A DNA stretch of 64,000 nt from contig NZ_JAGQFP010000002.1 in the NCBI RefSeq assembly GCF_019090095.1, forward strand, positions 620,001 through 684,000, read 5' to 3'. Source of the DNA: Stutzerimonas stutzeri. Its GTDB lineage: Bacteria > Pseudomonadota > Gammaproteobacteria > Pseudomonadales > Pseudomonadaceae. Shown piece after piece: positions 47,300 to 57,223 of this stretch. A program made the position numbers and the translations under genes. How positions within the stretch are numbered: the stretch's first letter is position 1; every line of letters starts with the position of its first letter. Under the pieces are notes generated by a model, which worked only from the letters and a program-made list of their open reading frames with translations, was not told the origin of the DNA and ran no database searches.

Positions 47300-47718
47300 T
47301 CGTCCGGAAAGAATTCCTGAGTGAAGTCGAAATTGATCGGTGCAGCGCCGCTAGGCTTGACGTTCAGATTGAAGCGCAGGACCTCGCGCGACTCGAAGGG
47401 AAATTGGGCGAGGTAATAGATGGCCTCGTCACCTTCCTTGAGCTGCTTGAAGGTCAGCGGGTAGTCCTGCCCGAGCAGGTTCTTGACCGAACCGCTGACC
47501 TGTGCGGCGACCGGTTTGCCGGACTTGAGCACCGAAACGTTGACCACGCCCTGGGTCTTGCTGCGCACCAGGCCCGCCGCGGCGGCGATGTCCGGCTGCA
47601 GGAAGCTCGAATTGAAGGCGATGTAGTGGACGTCGTGCTCGCCCACGCTGTGTTTGCGCTCGGCCATGGCGGGCAGCGCCAGTAGCAGGGCGAGCAGGCA
47701 TATCAGGCTAGATCTCAT
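47296..47718 (-). CDS. DUF4426 family exported protein
   Basis: A 140-residue protein with a signal peptide ([19 protein letters not shown]) and a beta-rich body ([35 protein letters not shown]). Similar proteins sit between metW and rdgB in other Pseudomonas and carry DUF4426. Function unknown, probably periplasmic. CTGGAGGAAACC before ATG 47718 defines the start against a much longer frame from 48027. Its stop overlaps rdgB. Confidence 0.85.
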   Translation of the reverse strand: MRSSLICLLALLLALPAMAERKHSVGEHDVHYIAFNSSFLQPDIAAAAGLVRSKTQGVVNVSVLKSGKPVAAQVSGSVKNLLGQDYPLTFKQLKEGDEAIYYLAQFPFESREVLRFNLNVKPSGAAPINFDFTQEFFPDE

Positions 47719-47741
47719 GGTTTCCTCCAGCGGTGAGGCGC

Positions 47742-48341
47742 TCAGCGAGCGGGACCGGCGACGCGATAGATGCCGATTTCTCCGATCAGGTTCGGCCACA
47801 GGCGGCTCGCGACGCCGTGCTTGTGATGGCGGTCGACCGCCAGTCGCTCGATCACCCGGGCACCGAGTTCGCGACAGAGCCGCTCGAAATCCTCGAAGGT
47901 GCAGAAATGGATGTTCGGCGTGTTGTACCAAGTGTAGGGCAGGAACTCCGAGACCGGCATGCGGCCTTTGCTGGCCAGGTACCAGCGGCAGCGCCAGTGA
48001 CCGAAGTTGGGGAAGGTGATGATGCATTCGCGGCCGACGCGAAGCATTTCCTTGAGCAACTCGTCCGGGTAGTGCACCGCCTGTAACGCCTGGGTCATGA
48101 CGACCATGTCGAAGCTGTCACTGGCGAAATTGCCCAGGCCCTTGTCCAGGTCCTGCTCGATGACGTTGACGCCCTTGTCGATACAGGCGGCGATGTTGTC
48201 GGGGTCGATTTCCAGGCCGTAACCGCTGACCTGCTTGTGGTCGCGCAGCCAGGCCAGCAATTCCCCGTTGCCGCAGCCGAGGTCGAGCACACGGCTACCC
48301 GCCGGTATCCAGTCTTGGATGATGTCCAGATCGGCGCGCAT
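47742..48341 (-). CDS. metW: MetW methyltransferase-like protein
   Basis: A 199-residue class I SAM-methyltransferase-fold protein (motif VLDLGCGNGELLAWL at about 19-33) that always pairs with metX. MetW is reported to stimulate homoserine acylation by MetX rather than act alone. The gene follows metX by 9 bp in the same direction, forming the metXW operon of methionine biosynthesis. Confidence 0.94.
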   Translation of the reverse strand: MRADLDIIQDWIPAGSRVLDLGCGNGELLAWLRDHKQVSGYGLEIDPDNIAACIDKGVNVIEQDLDKGLGNFASDSFDMVVMTQALQAVHYPDELLKEMLRVGRECIITFPNFGHWRCRWYLASKGRMPVSEFLPYTWYNTPNIHFCTFEDFERLCRELGARVIERLAVDRHHKHGVASRLWPNLIGEIGIYRVAGPAR

Positions 48342-48350
48342 GTGAATTCC

Positions 48351-49490
48351 TTATAAAGCGATGCGGTTCATGTAGCCGCGAAACGCTTGCAGATAACGGG
48401 GAATGGGGATGAGGAAGGCGTCATGGCCTTGCGGTGCGTCGACTTCCAGGTAGCAGACGTTCTTGCGTGCGGCCATCAGCGCATCGACGATTTCGCGCGA
48501 GCGCTCTGGCGAGAAGCGCCAGTCGGTGGTGAAGGAAATGACGCAGAACTCAGCCTTGGCCGTGGACAAGGCTTGCGCCAGGTCATCGTCGAACGCTGCG
48601 GCCGGGTCGAAATAGTCCAGCGCCTTGGTCATCAGCAGGTAGGTGTTGGCATCGAAGCGGCCGGAGAACTCCTCGCCCTGGTAGCGCAGGTAGCTCTCGA
48701 CCTGGAACTCGACGCTGTTGAAGTCGTAGTTGAGCTTCTCGCTCTTGAGACCTCGGCCGAACTTGGTGCCCATGGCGTCATCGGACAGGTAGGTGATGTG
48801 GCCGACCATGCGCGCCAGCATCAATCCCCGCTTGGGAATCACGTTCCGCTCGAGGAAATGCCCACCGTGGAACTCCGGGTCGGAAAGGATCGCCTGACGC
48901 GCCACCTCGTTGAACGCAATGTTCTGCGCCGACAGCTTCGGTGCCGAGGCGATCGCCACGCAGTGACGCACGCGCTCGGGGTAGCTCATCGTCCATTGCA
49001 GCGCCTGCATGCCGCCGAGGCTGCCGCCGACTACCGCCGCCCATTGCTCGATGCCGAGCACATCGGCCAGTCGCGCCTGGCTGTTGACCCAGTCCTCCAC
49101 CGTGACGACCGGAAAATCGGCACCGTAGGGGTTGCCGGTCTGCGGATTGATGCTGCTGGGTCCGGTCGAGCCGTTGCAGCCGCCAAGGTTGTTCAGGCTG
49201 ACGACGAAGAAGCGGTTGGTGTCGATGGCCTTGCCCGGCCCGATGCAGCTGTCCCACCAGCCCGGCTTGCGCTCGTCCATGTCATGGTAGCCGGCGGCAT
49301 GGTGATGGCCGGATAACGCATGGCAGATCAGCACGGCGTTGCTGCGCGCGGCGTTCAGCTCGCCGTAGGTCTCGTAGATCAACTGGTAGTCGTGGAGCGT
49401 GCGGCCGCAGGCGAGTGCCAGCGGCTCGGCGAAATGCTCGACCTTCGGACTCACCAGACCAACGGAATCGGCTGGAATAGCAGTGGGCAT
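48351..49490 (-). CDS. metX: Homoserine O-acyltransferase (succinyltransferase in Pseudomonas)
   Basis: A 379-residue alpha/beta-hydrolase acyltransferase that activates homoserine for methionine synthesis. The nucleophile elbow [10 protein letters not shown] holds Ser157; the oxyanion region [15 protein letters not shown] is nearby. In Pseudomonas the MetX enzyme with MetW is known to use succinyl-CoA, whereas most MetX use acetyl-CoA, and the sequence alone does not let me decide. Start ATG 49490. First gene of metX-metW. Confidence 0.94.
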   Translation of the reverse strand: MPTAIPADSVGLVSPKVEHFAEPLALACGRTLHDYQLIYETYGELNAARSNAVLICHALSGHHHAAGYHDMDERKPGWWDSCIGPGKAIDTNRFFVVSLNNLGGCNGSTGPSSINPQTGNPYGADFPVVTVEDWVNSQARLADVLGIEQWAAVVGGSLGGMQALQWTMSYPERVRHCVAIASAPKLSAQNIAFNEVARQAILSDPEFHGGHFLERNVIPKRGLMLARMVGHITYLSDDAMGTKFGRGLKSEKLNYDFNSVEFQVESYLRYQGEEFSGRFDANTYLLMTKALDYFDPAAAFDDDLAQALSTAKAEFCVISFTTDWRFSPERSREIVDALMAARKNVCYLEVDAPQGHDAFLIPIPRYLQAFRGYMNRIAL

Positions 49491-49571
49491 CGACCCTGGC
49501 TCGTACTGGAAGAAGGCGGCAAAGTCTAAAGGTTAGCGCGCTTCAATTCATCCTCAATCGCAACGCGCCGG

Positions 49572-51533
49572 TCAGCCCAGGCTGGCGCTGGTCAGGCTGA
49601 CCACCTTGCCCTGGCGGCGTAGCGGTGCCGGACGTCGCAGCACGCGGAGCATTTCCCCGGCTTGTGCCAGCTGTTGCTCCAGCTCCTGCCCATAACGCGC
49701 CAGCAGGCGGCCGCGCTGGCTGTTCTGCTGGCTATCCTGGGCCATGCTCTTGAGTTGCAGCATGTGGGCTTCGAGCTGTTGCTTGTGTTCCAGCGAGTGC
49801 TGCATCAGCGGCAGCAGCGCTTCGCCGGCCCATTGCTCGGCATCCTGGCGCAGGCGTTGGTGCATGGCGATGACCTCCTGCACCAGCGTGGCGAAGAAGC
49901 GCCGGGTCAGCGTGCGCTGTTCGGTGAGCAGCGTCTTGAGCTGCAGACGGAACTGATCGGCCTTGGCCTGCAGGTCCTTGAGCTGGTGCTGATAGGCGGC
50001 GAGACGGAACAGTGGGGCGTCGATGCCATGCAGCGGGTTCTCGTCGTTGTGCCGACGGTAGATGGCCGAGACCATCTTGTTCGCCAATGCCGCTTCGTGT
50101 TCGAGGGCGCCGAGGTCCTGCTCCACCGAGCGGAAGAAGTGCAGGATGCTCAGGTTGATGCCCAGCGTGGTCAGGCTGCCGGTCAGGCTGCGGCGCAGGC
50201 GCGTCAGATGTTCTTCCAGGCGCTCGGCGCGCACGGTGCCGCGTAACAGCTCGCCTTGGCGCTGCAACAGACGCTGGTTGGTCTTGAGCTGCAACAGGCG
50301 CTTGTGATGTTGGTTGTGATCGTGACGCGTACGCGCAGTCAGCTCCAGCAGCAGCTGGCCACTGTCCTGCCGGCGGCCTTCGAGCAGTTCGCTTTGCGCG
50401 CGTACCTTGGCCAGCCGCTGCGTCAGGATGTGCTGGCTGTTGTGCAACAGGGCCAGCACCTGGCGCACGACCTGTTGCTCGAGCAGCTGCTCCTTCTGCG
50501 CGAGAATACGCTCGCACAGCAGGTGCTCCAGCGCCAGCAGTCGGCTGCGTTGCAACAGTGGCTGATCGTCGCGGATCTTGGCCAGCAGGGCCTGCTTGGC
50601 CGACAGCGGCAGGACGTCTTCCTCGGCGATGCCCAGCTGTTGGGCCGTGGTGGCCTGCATCCGCTGAATCGCCTCATCGACGAAGGCATCGCCGGCCACA
50701 TCGTCCCAGAGCACGTCGATCTTGTTCAGCACGGCGAACAGACGCTGGCGGTCGCCGTCGTCCAGCTGTCGGATGTGCTGCTCCCAGATGTCCATGTCGC
50801 TGGCGGTCGCGCCGGCATCGGCGGACAGCAGAAAGATCACCGCCTGGGCGTTGGGCAGCATCGACAGGGTCAGCTCCGGCTCGCTACCCAACGCGTTGAG
50901 GCCTGGCGTGTCGAGGATACGCAGGCCCTGGCGTAGCAGCGGATGATCGAAGTTGACCATGGCGTGCCGCCACGCCGGCACCAGAACCTCGCCGGGTGTC
51001 TGCGCGTGTTCCAGTGTGTCGGGGTGGAAGCCGAGCTGGATCGCTTGCTCCACCGGCAGCGACTTGACCGCGGCGACTTGAGTGAAGGCTTCCACCATGC
51101 CCTCGGGGTCCGCGGTGTCCAGCGGCAGCGTCAGCCAGAGGCTCGGATTGCGCTTGAGCTGGGCGATGCTGGTGTCTTCCAGGCGCGACTCGATGGGCAG
51201 CAGGCGGATATAGCTGCGCGCGGCCCGGGGGTCGAAGAACAGCTCGGTCGGACACATGGTGGTGCGCCCTGCCCGGGACGGCAGGATGCGCTGGCCGTAG
51301 CCCGAGAAGAACAGGGCGTTGATCAGCTCGGTCTTGCCCCGGGAGAATTCGCCGACGAAGGCGAGGGTGATGTGATCGGTGCGCAGCAGTTTGAGCGCTC
51401 GGTCCAGTCTGGCCTCTACCGCCTCGGAGCTGAGGCGGTTGTGGCTCAACCAGCTGCGGTAGCGCGTGATCTCACGGACCAGGTCACGCTTCCAGGTGAC
51501 GTAGGCATCCACTTGCCGGTCGAGTCGTTCCAT
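49572..51533 (-). CDS. Dynamin-like GTPase
   Basis: A 653-residue large GTPase. G1 is GEFSRGKTEL at 61-70, G3 DTPGLNALG near 220 and G4 NKID near 266. The C-terminal 350 residues are Gln/Leu/Arg-rich helices (coiled coil) such as QLLELTARTRHDHNQHHKRLL and a short hydrophobic patch. It falls in the bacterial dynamin group, proteins that assemble on membranes and are tied to membrane fusion, stress protection or efflux. No partner dynamin gene is adjacent (dynamins often occur in pairs). Located between metX and yggT as an added gene relative to P. aeruginosa in my memory. Confidence 0.85.
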   Translation of the reverse strand: MERLDRQVDAYVTWKRDLVREITRYRSWLSHNRLSSEAVEARLDRALKLLRTDHITLAFVGEFSRGKTELINALFFSGYGQRILPSRAGRTTMCPTELFFDPRAARSYIRLLPIESRLEDTSIAQLKRNPSLWLTLPLDTADPEGMVEAFTQVAAVKSLPVEQAIQLGFHPDTLEHAQTPGEVLVPAWRHAMVNFDHPLLRQGLRILDTPGLNALGSEPELTLSMLPNAQAVIFLLSADAGATASDMDIWEQHIRQLDDGDRQRLFAVLNKIDVLWDDVAGDAFVDEAIQRMQATTAQQLGIAEEDVLPLSAKQALLAKIRDDQPLLQRSRLLALEHLLCERILAQKEQLLEQQVVRQVLALLHNSQHILTQRLAKVRAQSELLEGRRQDSGQLLLELTARTRHDHNQHHKRLLQLKTNQRLLQRQGELLRGTVRAERLEEHLTRLRRSLTGSLTTLGINLSILHFFRSVEQDLGALEHEAALANKMVSAIYRRHNDENPLHGIDAPLFRLAAYQHQLKDLQAKADQFRLQLKTLLTEQRTLTRRFFATLVQEVIAMHQRLRQDAEQWAGEALLPLMQHSLEHKQQLEAHMLQLKSMAQDSQQNSQRGRLLARYGQELEQQLAQAGEMLRVLRRPAPLRRQGKVVSLTSASLG

Positions 51534-51641
51534 GATCCTGGGGTGTCCTGATAGGCGAATCAGGCGATTATCCCAGTCGCCCGGTGCCGGTCAATCGAGC
51601 GGATGTGAACCAGTGCCCAAAGCGCACAGCTGGCCGATGCC

Positions 51642-52232
51642 TCAAATCAGTGAGCGAAGAATGTTGGGCATGTACGTCATCATCGCCAGGTTGTTGATCA
51701 CGAGCATGTCCAGAAGCTTGATCGCGAGGAAGGCGAAGATCGGCGAAATGTCCAGCCCACCCATGTTGGGCAGCAGGCGACGGAAGGGCGCGAGTGCCGG
51801 TTCGCAAATCTGGCTGACCAGTTGCGCGCCAGGGTTGTGGCTGCCGGGCGCGACCCAGGACAGGATCACGCTGATGATCAGGGCGTAGAAGAAGATGTTG
51901 AGGAACAGCCCGGTGACGCCGATGATCGCCCAGACCAGCAGCTGCAGAGGATTGCCGATGGTGCCGTAGGCAATCATCAGCACGGCTGCCATCAATAGCA
52001 GCTGAACGATGATCGCCAACAGCAGTGACGACAGATCCAGCCCACCGATGCTGGGGATCACCCGGCGCAACGGGCGCAACAAGGGGTGCGTAGCGCGCAC
52101 GATGAACTGGCTCAGCGGATTGTAGAAGTCAGCCCGAACCAACTGCAGGATGAAGCGCAGGAGAACGATCAGCAGGTAAAGGCTGCCGAGCGTCTGAATG
52201 ATCAGGATCAGGGCTTGCGAGAGTTGCGACAT
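51642..52232 (-). CDS. YggT family membrane protein
   Basis: A 196-residue inner-membrane protein with two YGGT repeats (about 1-90 and 100-190). Each has a pair of hydrophobic segments and a short motif (FILQLVRADFYNPLSQFIVRATHPLLRPLRRVIP and PGSHNPGAQLVSQICEPALAPFRRLLP). The family is implicated in osmotic tolerance and cell division proteins' placement, but the mechanism is unclear. Downstream of proC after a 303-bp gap. Confidence 0.9.
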   Translation of the reverse strand: MSQLSQALILIIQTLGSLYLLIVLLRFILQLVRADFYNPLSQFIVRATHPLLRPLRRVIPSIGGLDLSSLLLAIIVQLLLMAAVLMIAYGTIGNPLQLLVWAIIGVTGLFLNIFFYALIISVILSWVAPGSHNPGAQLVSQICEPALAPFRRLLPNMGGLDISPIFAFLAIKLLDMLVINNLAMMTYMPNILRSLI

Positions 52233-52535
52233 GAAGGCTCCTTAGAATCTATTGATGTGTCGTCGCGAGCCGCACTGCTGCGCCAAAGGGGCGCGGCCAC
52301 GGCGCGGGACGCCGGTAATGGTTGTGCCTTGGCAGTCGCGCAATGCCGCCTGGCTCGACTGCGCTGTAGACCGTTCGCACGGTGTGGCCTTGTTCGTCAC
52401 TCGTTTGCCGTGACCCACTGCTGTGCATCATGCGATGCCCGTAGCTGGTGAGGCGGCAAGCCCGTTCGCCACGGACGCTGCCTGGCTTCGCCCCAAGCGG
52501 GCTCCGGCGCGGCCGCGACCAGAGGCCAACAGACC
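52233..52535. other. 303-bp gap between proC and yggT
   Basis: No open frame with a recognisable product or repeat was found here on either strand. It presumably includes the yggT leader or promoter. CGCGGGACGCCGGTAATG and similar stretches show no hairpin of note. Confidence 0.4.
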
Positions 52536-53363
52536 CTACTTGCCCAGTTGCTCGGCGAGTTCGGCCGAGCGGCGCGCGGCGGCGTCCATCGCCTGTTGCA
52601 CCAGCGCCTCGAAGCCGCCCGCTTGAAAGACTTTGATCGCCGCTTCGGTGGTTCCGTTCGGTGAGGTGACCCGGCGCCGCAGTTCGGCAGCGTCAACGTC
52701 GCTTTCACAGGCCATCCGCGCCGCACCCAGGGCGGTGTGCAGGGTCAGCTCCGCTGCGGTATGACGCGGCAGGCCAAGCTGTTCGCCGGCGGCCGTCATG
52801 GCTTCGATCAGCAGGAAGAAATAGGCCGGACCGCTGCCGGACACTGCGGTCACGGCATCGATCAGGTCTTCGCTGTCAAGCCAGATCGCCAGGCCGACGG
52901 CCGACAGTAGTTGTTCGGCCTGGCCTTTCTGTTCGTCACTGACCGTCGGGTTGGCGAACAGGCCACTGACGCCCTGGCGCAGCAGCGCAGGGGTATTCGG
53001 CATGCAGCGCACGATCGCCCGTGGCGTATCGGCGCCCAGCCATTGCTGCAGGCTGGCGCAGGTGATGCCGGCGGCGATCGACACGAGCAGTTGATGCGCC
53101 TGCAGGTGCGCGGCCAGGTCGCGACAAACGGCCTGCATGACCTGTGGTTTGACCGCCAGCACCACCACATCGGCCCCGGCGATGGCCTGGGCGTTGTCAG
53201 CGAAGGCCTCGATACCATGAACATCGTGCAGCTCGGTGCGTCTGTCCGCACCAGGGTCGCTGGCGCAGATGGCGGAGGCAGGAATGCCCTGGGCGCGTAG
53301 CCCGCCGATCAGGCTGGCGGCCATGTTGCCACCGCCGATGAAGGCGATACGGGGAGTGCTCAT
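52536..53363 (-). CDS. proC: Pyrroline-5-carboxylate reductase
   Basis: A 275-residue NAD(P)H-dependent enzyme making L-proline from pyrroline-5-carboxylate. The N-terminal FIGGGNMAASLIGGL Rossmann motif, the NTPALLRQGVSGLFAN segment and the late VSGSGPAYFFLLIEAM plus DLR-type VTSPNGTTEAAI signatures are all present. Start ATG 53363, 16 bp after the yggS stop; the two are co-transcribed as in many proteobacteria. Confidence 0.97.
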   Translation of the reverse strand: MSTPRIAFIGGGNMAASLIGGLRAQGIPASAICASDPGADRRTELHDVHGIEAFADNAQAIAGADVVVLAVKPQVMQAVCRDLAAHLQAHQLLVSIAAGITCASLQQWLGADTPRAIVRCMPNTPALLRQGVSGLFANPTVSDEQKGQAEQLLSAVGLAIWLDSEDLIDAVTAVSGSGPAYFFLLIEAMTAAGEQLGLPRHTAAELTLHTALGAARMACESDVDAAELRRRVTSPNGTTEAAIKVFQAGGFEALVQQAMDAAARRSAELAEQLGK

Positions 53364-53379
53364 GCGAAATTTCCTTTAT

Positions 53380-54072
53380 TCATGCAGATGGGCGGCCGTA
53401 GGCCCGGGCGCCGAACAGGGCGGTGCCGACTCGGACCCAGGTGGCGCCTTCGGCGATAGCCGCTTCCAGGTCTTGGCTCATGCCTATCGAGAGCGTGTCC
53501 AGACCCAGCTGGAGTTCGGTTTGCAGCTGGCGCAAGCGGGCGAACGCAGCGCGCTGTTCGGCCGGATCGTCAGTTGGTTCGGGAATCGCCATCAGCCCGC
53601 GCAGACGCAAACGGGGCAGGGCGGCGATGGCGTGCGCCAATTGCGGCACCTCCTGCGGCTCGCAGCCGGACTTGCTGGCTTCGCCGCTGACGTTGACTTG
53701 CAGGCAGATGTTCAACGGTGGCAGTGATTCGGGGCGCTGATCGGAAAGGCGTTGGGCAATCTTCAGGCGGTCCACCGAGTGGACCCAGTCGAAGTGTTCG
53801 GCGATCGACTTGGTCTTGTTCGACTGGATGGGGCCGATGAAATGCCAGGTCAAGGGTAGATCGCTCAGGGCCGCCTGTTTTTCCAGCGCTTCCTGCAGGT
53901 AGTTCTCTCCGAAATCGTGCAGGCCGGCTTCGCTGGCCCGGCGGATGGCGTCGGCCGGCTGCGTCTTGCTCACCGCCAGCAGGTGCACCTCGTCGGGATT
54001 GCGCGCCGCAGCTTGCGCCGCCTCACGGATGCGCGCTGCGACCTTTGCAATATTGTTCGCTATCGTGGACAT
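53380..54072 (-). CDS. yggS: PLP homeostasis protein (YggS/PLPBP)
   Basis: A 230-residue single-domain PLP-binding barrel that buffers pyridoxal phosphate and affects amino-acid pools. Lys36 in LLAVSKTQPAD binds PLP; HFIGPIQSNKTK, GLMAIPEP and the final LSIGMSQDLEAAIAEGATWVR motif are diagnostic. Divergent from pilT, 66 bp between starts. Upstream of proC in the same operon. Confidence 0.96.
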   Translation of the reverse strand: MSTIANNIAKVAARIREAAQAAARNPDEVHLLAVSKTQPADAIRRASEAGLHDFGENYLQEALEKQAALSDLPLTWHFIGPIQSNKTKSIAEHFDWVHSVDRLKIAQRLSDQRPESLPPLNICLQVNVSGEASKSGCEPQEVPQLAHAIAALPRLRLRGLMAIPEPTDDPAEQRAAFARLRQLQTELQLGLDTLSIGMSQDLEAAIAEGATWVRVGTALFGARAYGRPSA

Positions 54073-54138
54073 TACCTGCGCCTGCCACCTTAGGGTCTGC
54101 GCGGCATTCTACCTGCTTGCTTGTAATTGGGGAGTCCC

Positions 54139-55173
54139 ATGGATATCACAGAGCTGCTGGCCTTCAGTGCCAAGCAGGGTGCGTCGGATTTGCACCTGTC
54201 TTCCGGCTTGCCGCCGATGATCCGCGTCGATGGCGACGTGCGTCGGATCAACCTCCCCGCGATGGACCACAAGCAGGTGCACGCGCTGATCTACGACATC
54301 ATGAACGACAAGCAGCGCAAGGATTTCGAGGAATTTCTCGAGACTGACTTCTCCTTCGAGGTGCCCGGCGTGGCCCGTTTCCGGGTCAACGCGTTCAACC
54401 AGAACCGTGGTGCCGGCGCAGTCTTCCGGACCATTCCGTCCAAGGTGCTGACGATGGAAGATCTCGGCATGGGCGAGGTGTTCCGCAAGATCACCGACGT
54501 GCCGCGTGGCCTGGTGCTGGTCACCGGTCCGACCGGTTCGGGCAAGTCCACCACCTTGGCGGCGATGCTCGACTATCTGAACAACACCAAATATCACCAC
54601 ATCCTCACCATCGAGGATCCGATCGAATTCGTTCACGAATCGAAGAAGTGTCTGGTCAACCAGCGTGAAGTGCACCGTGACACCCTTGGCTTCTCCGAGG
54701 CGCTGCGCTCGGCGCTGCGTGAGGACCCGGACATCATCCTCGTGGGCGAGATGCGCGACCTGGAAACCATTCGCCTGGCGCTGACCGCGGCGGAAACCGG
54801 CCACCTGGTGTTCGGCACCCTGCACACCACCTCGGCGGCCAAGACGATCGACCGGGTGGTCGACGTGTTCCCGGCGGAGGAAAAGTCGATGGTGCGCTCG
54901 ATGCTCTCCGAATCCCTGCAGGCGGTGATCTCCCAGACCCTGCTGAAGAAGGTCGGCGGCGGCCGGGTTGCCGCCCACGAAATCATGATCGGCACCCCGG
55001 CGATCCGTAACCTGATCCGCGAGGACAAGGTCGCGCAGATGTACTCATCGATTCAGACCGGTGGATCGCTGGGTATGCAAACCCTGGACGCCTGCCTCAA
55101 GGGGCTGCTGGCCAAGGGGCTGATTTCCCGCGACAGCGCCAAGGAAAAGGCCAAGCAGCCGGAAAATTTCTAA
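54139..55173 (+). CDS. pilT: Type IV pilus retraction ATPase PilT
   Basis: A 344-residue hexameric secretion ATPase that powers pilus retraction and twitching motility. Walker A GPTGSGKSTT lies at residues 130-139, the Asp box and Walker B in LREDPDIILVGEMRDLETI, the His box in LVFGTLHTTSA. The C-terminal AIRNLIRED motif required for retraction is present. GGGGAG before ATG 54139 sets the start; frame begins at 54127. Followed by pilU after 73 bp. Confidence 0.98.
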   Translation: MDITELLAFSAKQGASDLHLSSGLPPMIRVDGDVRRINLPAMDHKQVHALIYDIMNDKQRKDFEEFLETDFSFEVPGVARFRVNAFNQNRGAGAVFRTIPSKVLTMEDLGMGEVFRKITDVPRGLVLVTGPTGSGKSTTLAAMLDYLNNTKYHHILTIEDPIEFVHESKKCLVNQREVHRDTLGFSEALRSALREDPDIILVGEMRDLETIRLALTAAETGHLVFGTLHTTSAAKTIDRVVDVFPAEEKSMVRSMLSESLQAVISQTLLKKVGGGRVAAHEIMIGTPAIRNLIREDKVAQMYSSIQTGGSLGMQTLDACLKGLLAKGLISRDSAKEKAKQPENF

Positions 55174-55246
55174 CCCGACAGGGCCGGCGTTATCGCCTGG
55201 CTTCCGCTTCGCTTAAATGGCGGCGTGCCCGCCTCCGAGAAAGACG

Positions 55247-56392
55247 ATGGAATTCGAGAAACTGTTGCGTCTGATGGTCGAGAAGGGCGGCTCCGATCTG
55301 TTCATCACCGCCGGCGTGCCGCCTTCGATGAAGGTCAACGGCAAGATCATGCCGGTGAACAAGACGCCGATGTCACCGGAAATGACCCGTGAAACCGTGC
55401 ATTCGGTGATGAACGAGCAGCAACGTCGGGACTTTGCCGAGAACCACGAGTGCAACTTCGCCATCAGCGCGCGTGGCATCGGTCGCTTTCGCGTCAGTGC
55501 GTTCTATCAGCGCAACCTCGCCGGCATGGTGCTGCGTCGTATCGAAACCAATATCCCGACGCTCGAAGACCTGAAGCTGCCCGACGTGCTGAAGAAGCTG
55601 GCCATGACCAAGCGTGGTCTGGTGCTGTTCGTCGGCGCGACTGGCACCGGCAAGTCCACGTCGCTGGCTGCGATGATCGGCTATCGCAACAAGAATTCCA
55701 GCGGGCACATCATCTCCATCGAAGACCCGATCGAGTTCATTCATCAGCATCAGAGCTGCATCGTCACCCAGCGCGAGGTCGGCATCGACACCGAATCCTT
55801 CGACGTCGCCCTGAAGAACACCCTGCGTCAGGCGCCCGACGTCATCCTCATCGGCGAGGTGCGGACCCGCGAAACCATGGACTATGCCGTCGCCTTCGCC
55901 GAAACCGGGCACCTGTGCCTCGCGACGCTGCACGCCAATAACGCCAACCAGGCGCTGGACCGGATCATCAACTTCTTTCCAGCCGACCGTCAGCAGCAGG
56001 TCTGGATGGACCTGTCGCTGAACCTGAAGGCCATCGTCGCCCAGCAGCTAATCCCGACGCCGGACGGCAAGGGCCGCCGCGCGGTCATCGAAGTCCTGAT
56101 CAACACGCCGCTGGCAGCCGACCTGATCCGCAAGGGCGAGGTGCACGAGCTCAAGTCATTGATGAAGCGCTCCACCGATCTGGGCATGCAGACGTTCGAC
56201 CAGGCGCTGTACAACCTCTACGTGCAGGGCGAAATCACTTACGAAGACGCCCTGCTGCATGCCGACTCGTCCAACGACCTGCGCCTGATGATCAAATTGG
56301 GCTCGGAAACCGATAGTGAACACCTGACGTCCGTCTCCCAGGGGCTGACGCTCGAAGTCAGCGATGACGATCCGGGGCGCAGTTTCCGCTGA
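55247..56392 (+). CDS. pilU: PilT-dependent retraction ATPase PilU
   Basis: A 381-residue paralogue of PilT that assists retraction under load. Walker A is GATGTGKST (about 141-149 of the protein), Walker B DVILIGEVRTRETM, His box LCLATLHANNA. The acidic C-terminal tail of about 35 residues (SLTLEVSDDDPG near its end) distinguishes PilU from PilT. Start ATG 55247 (MEFEKLL) as in relatives. Its stop is adjacent to that of the convergent TIGR03915 gene. Confidence 0.97.
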   Translation: MEFEKLLRLMVEKGGSDLFITAGVPPSMKVNGKIMPVNKTPMSPEMTRETVHSVMNEQQRRDFAENHECNFAISARGIGRFRVSAFYQRNLAGMVLRRIETNIPTLEDLKLPDVLKKLAMTKRGLVLFVGATGTGKSTSLAAMIGYRNKNSSGHIISIEDPIEFIHQHQSCIVTQREVGIDTESFDVALKNTLRQAPDVILIGEVRTRETMDYAVAFAETGHLCLATLHANNANQALDRIINFFPADRQQQVWMDLSLNLKAIVAQQLIPTPDGKGRRAVIEVLINTPLAADLIRKGEVHELKSLMKRSTDLGMQTFDQALYNLYVQGEITYEDALLHADSSNDLRLMIKLGSETDSEHLTSVSQGLTLEVSDDDPGRSFR

Positions 56393-57223
56393 TCAGGGCT
56401 GGCTGGGCGGTCCGATTCGCTTGCCCGGCCGATTGGCAACCCGTTCGGCCTGGCCGTCGCGTTGTGCGCCGGCCCGGGCGCGGCTCATCAATTGCGGGAT
56501 CAGCGGCCCTTCCGGCAGATTTTTCCAGAAGCGCAGCGGCAGGTGACTCTGCATCACCTGGCGGTTCAGCCGCGCCGGGTTGAAAGTGCTTTCATAGTAG
56601 GTCTTCCACAGCTCCGTTCCGGGATCCTGCGAGGTCTGCGCCAGCTGTCGCCAGGCAGGCGGGCAGGGGCAGAAGTGGAGCAGCTGGACCCCATTCCATA
56701 GCACGGCGTCATCCGGCGTCGCGATCAGCCAGGTGTGCAGCCCCATCCGGTCGGCGAAGTGCGGGGCGGCGCTGGGCAGGATGTCGTGCGCGGGTTCGAA
56801 CCAGGCCACATAGTCAGGCGCATCGGCCGCGCTCGTCGGGCTGAAGCGCAGGAAGGCGTGCATATGGTGCGCTTCTCGACGCACCGCCTTGATCCGCGCG
56901 TGCAGCTCGCTGCCATCGACATCACCGACCAACCGCGCCGTGCGGTCACCTCTGACGACGCGCCAGAGAATGCGGTACAGCAAGCTCCAGCGATCCGGCG
57001 TGCGAAACCGTGCTGCACATTCGAGTTCGCCGATCAGCTCACGTGAAATCCGCACGGTAGGCATTGGTTCGCCGGCAGCGGCTGTGTCGAGTCCATCGAA
57101 CAAACCGCCAGGTTCATCGGCTCCGAGCCACTCCACCTGATGCGGCGCGACGCCCTCGCGCAGCAGCTCACGTGCCGCATCACGCCAGCCCTCGAAGCAC
57201 TCGTCGAAGCGTACCTGACGCAT
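56393..57223 (-). CDS. TIGR03915-type putative DNA-repair protein (DUF4130)
   Basis: A 276-residue protein of the family found next to, or fused with, uracil-glycosylase-like UdgX domains and adjacent to TIGR03916 radical SAM genes. Here it stands alone, without a UDG domain. Visible patterns are the RVLWRVVRGDRTARLVGD-like helix (about 88-105), HAFLRF (about 122) and YYESTFNPARLN near the C-terminus. No enzymatic motif can be named. Its ATG shares one base with the radical SAM stop (TAATG), so the two are coupled; a GTG at 57229 is an alternative. SOS box upstream of the pair. Confidence 0.82.
   Translation of the reverse strand: MRQVRFDECFEGWRDAARELLREGVAPHQVEWLGADEPGGLFDGLDTAAAGEPMPTVRISRELIGELECAARFRTPDRWSLLYRILWRVVRGDRTARLVGDVDGSELHARIKAVRREAHHMHAFLRFSPTSAADAPDYVAWFEPAHDILPSAAPHFADRMGLHTWLIATPDDAVLWNGVQLLHFCPCPPAWRQLAQTSQDPGTELWKTYYESTFNPARLNRQVMQSHLPLRFWKNLPEGPLIPQLMSRARAGAQRDGQAERVANRPGKRIGPPSQP

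Noticed and set aside
52249..52530. Short frames in the yggT-proC gap
   Set aside because: All are under about 120 codons, Arg/Pro-rich and run into proC antisense; nothing supports a gene.
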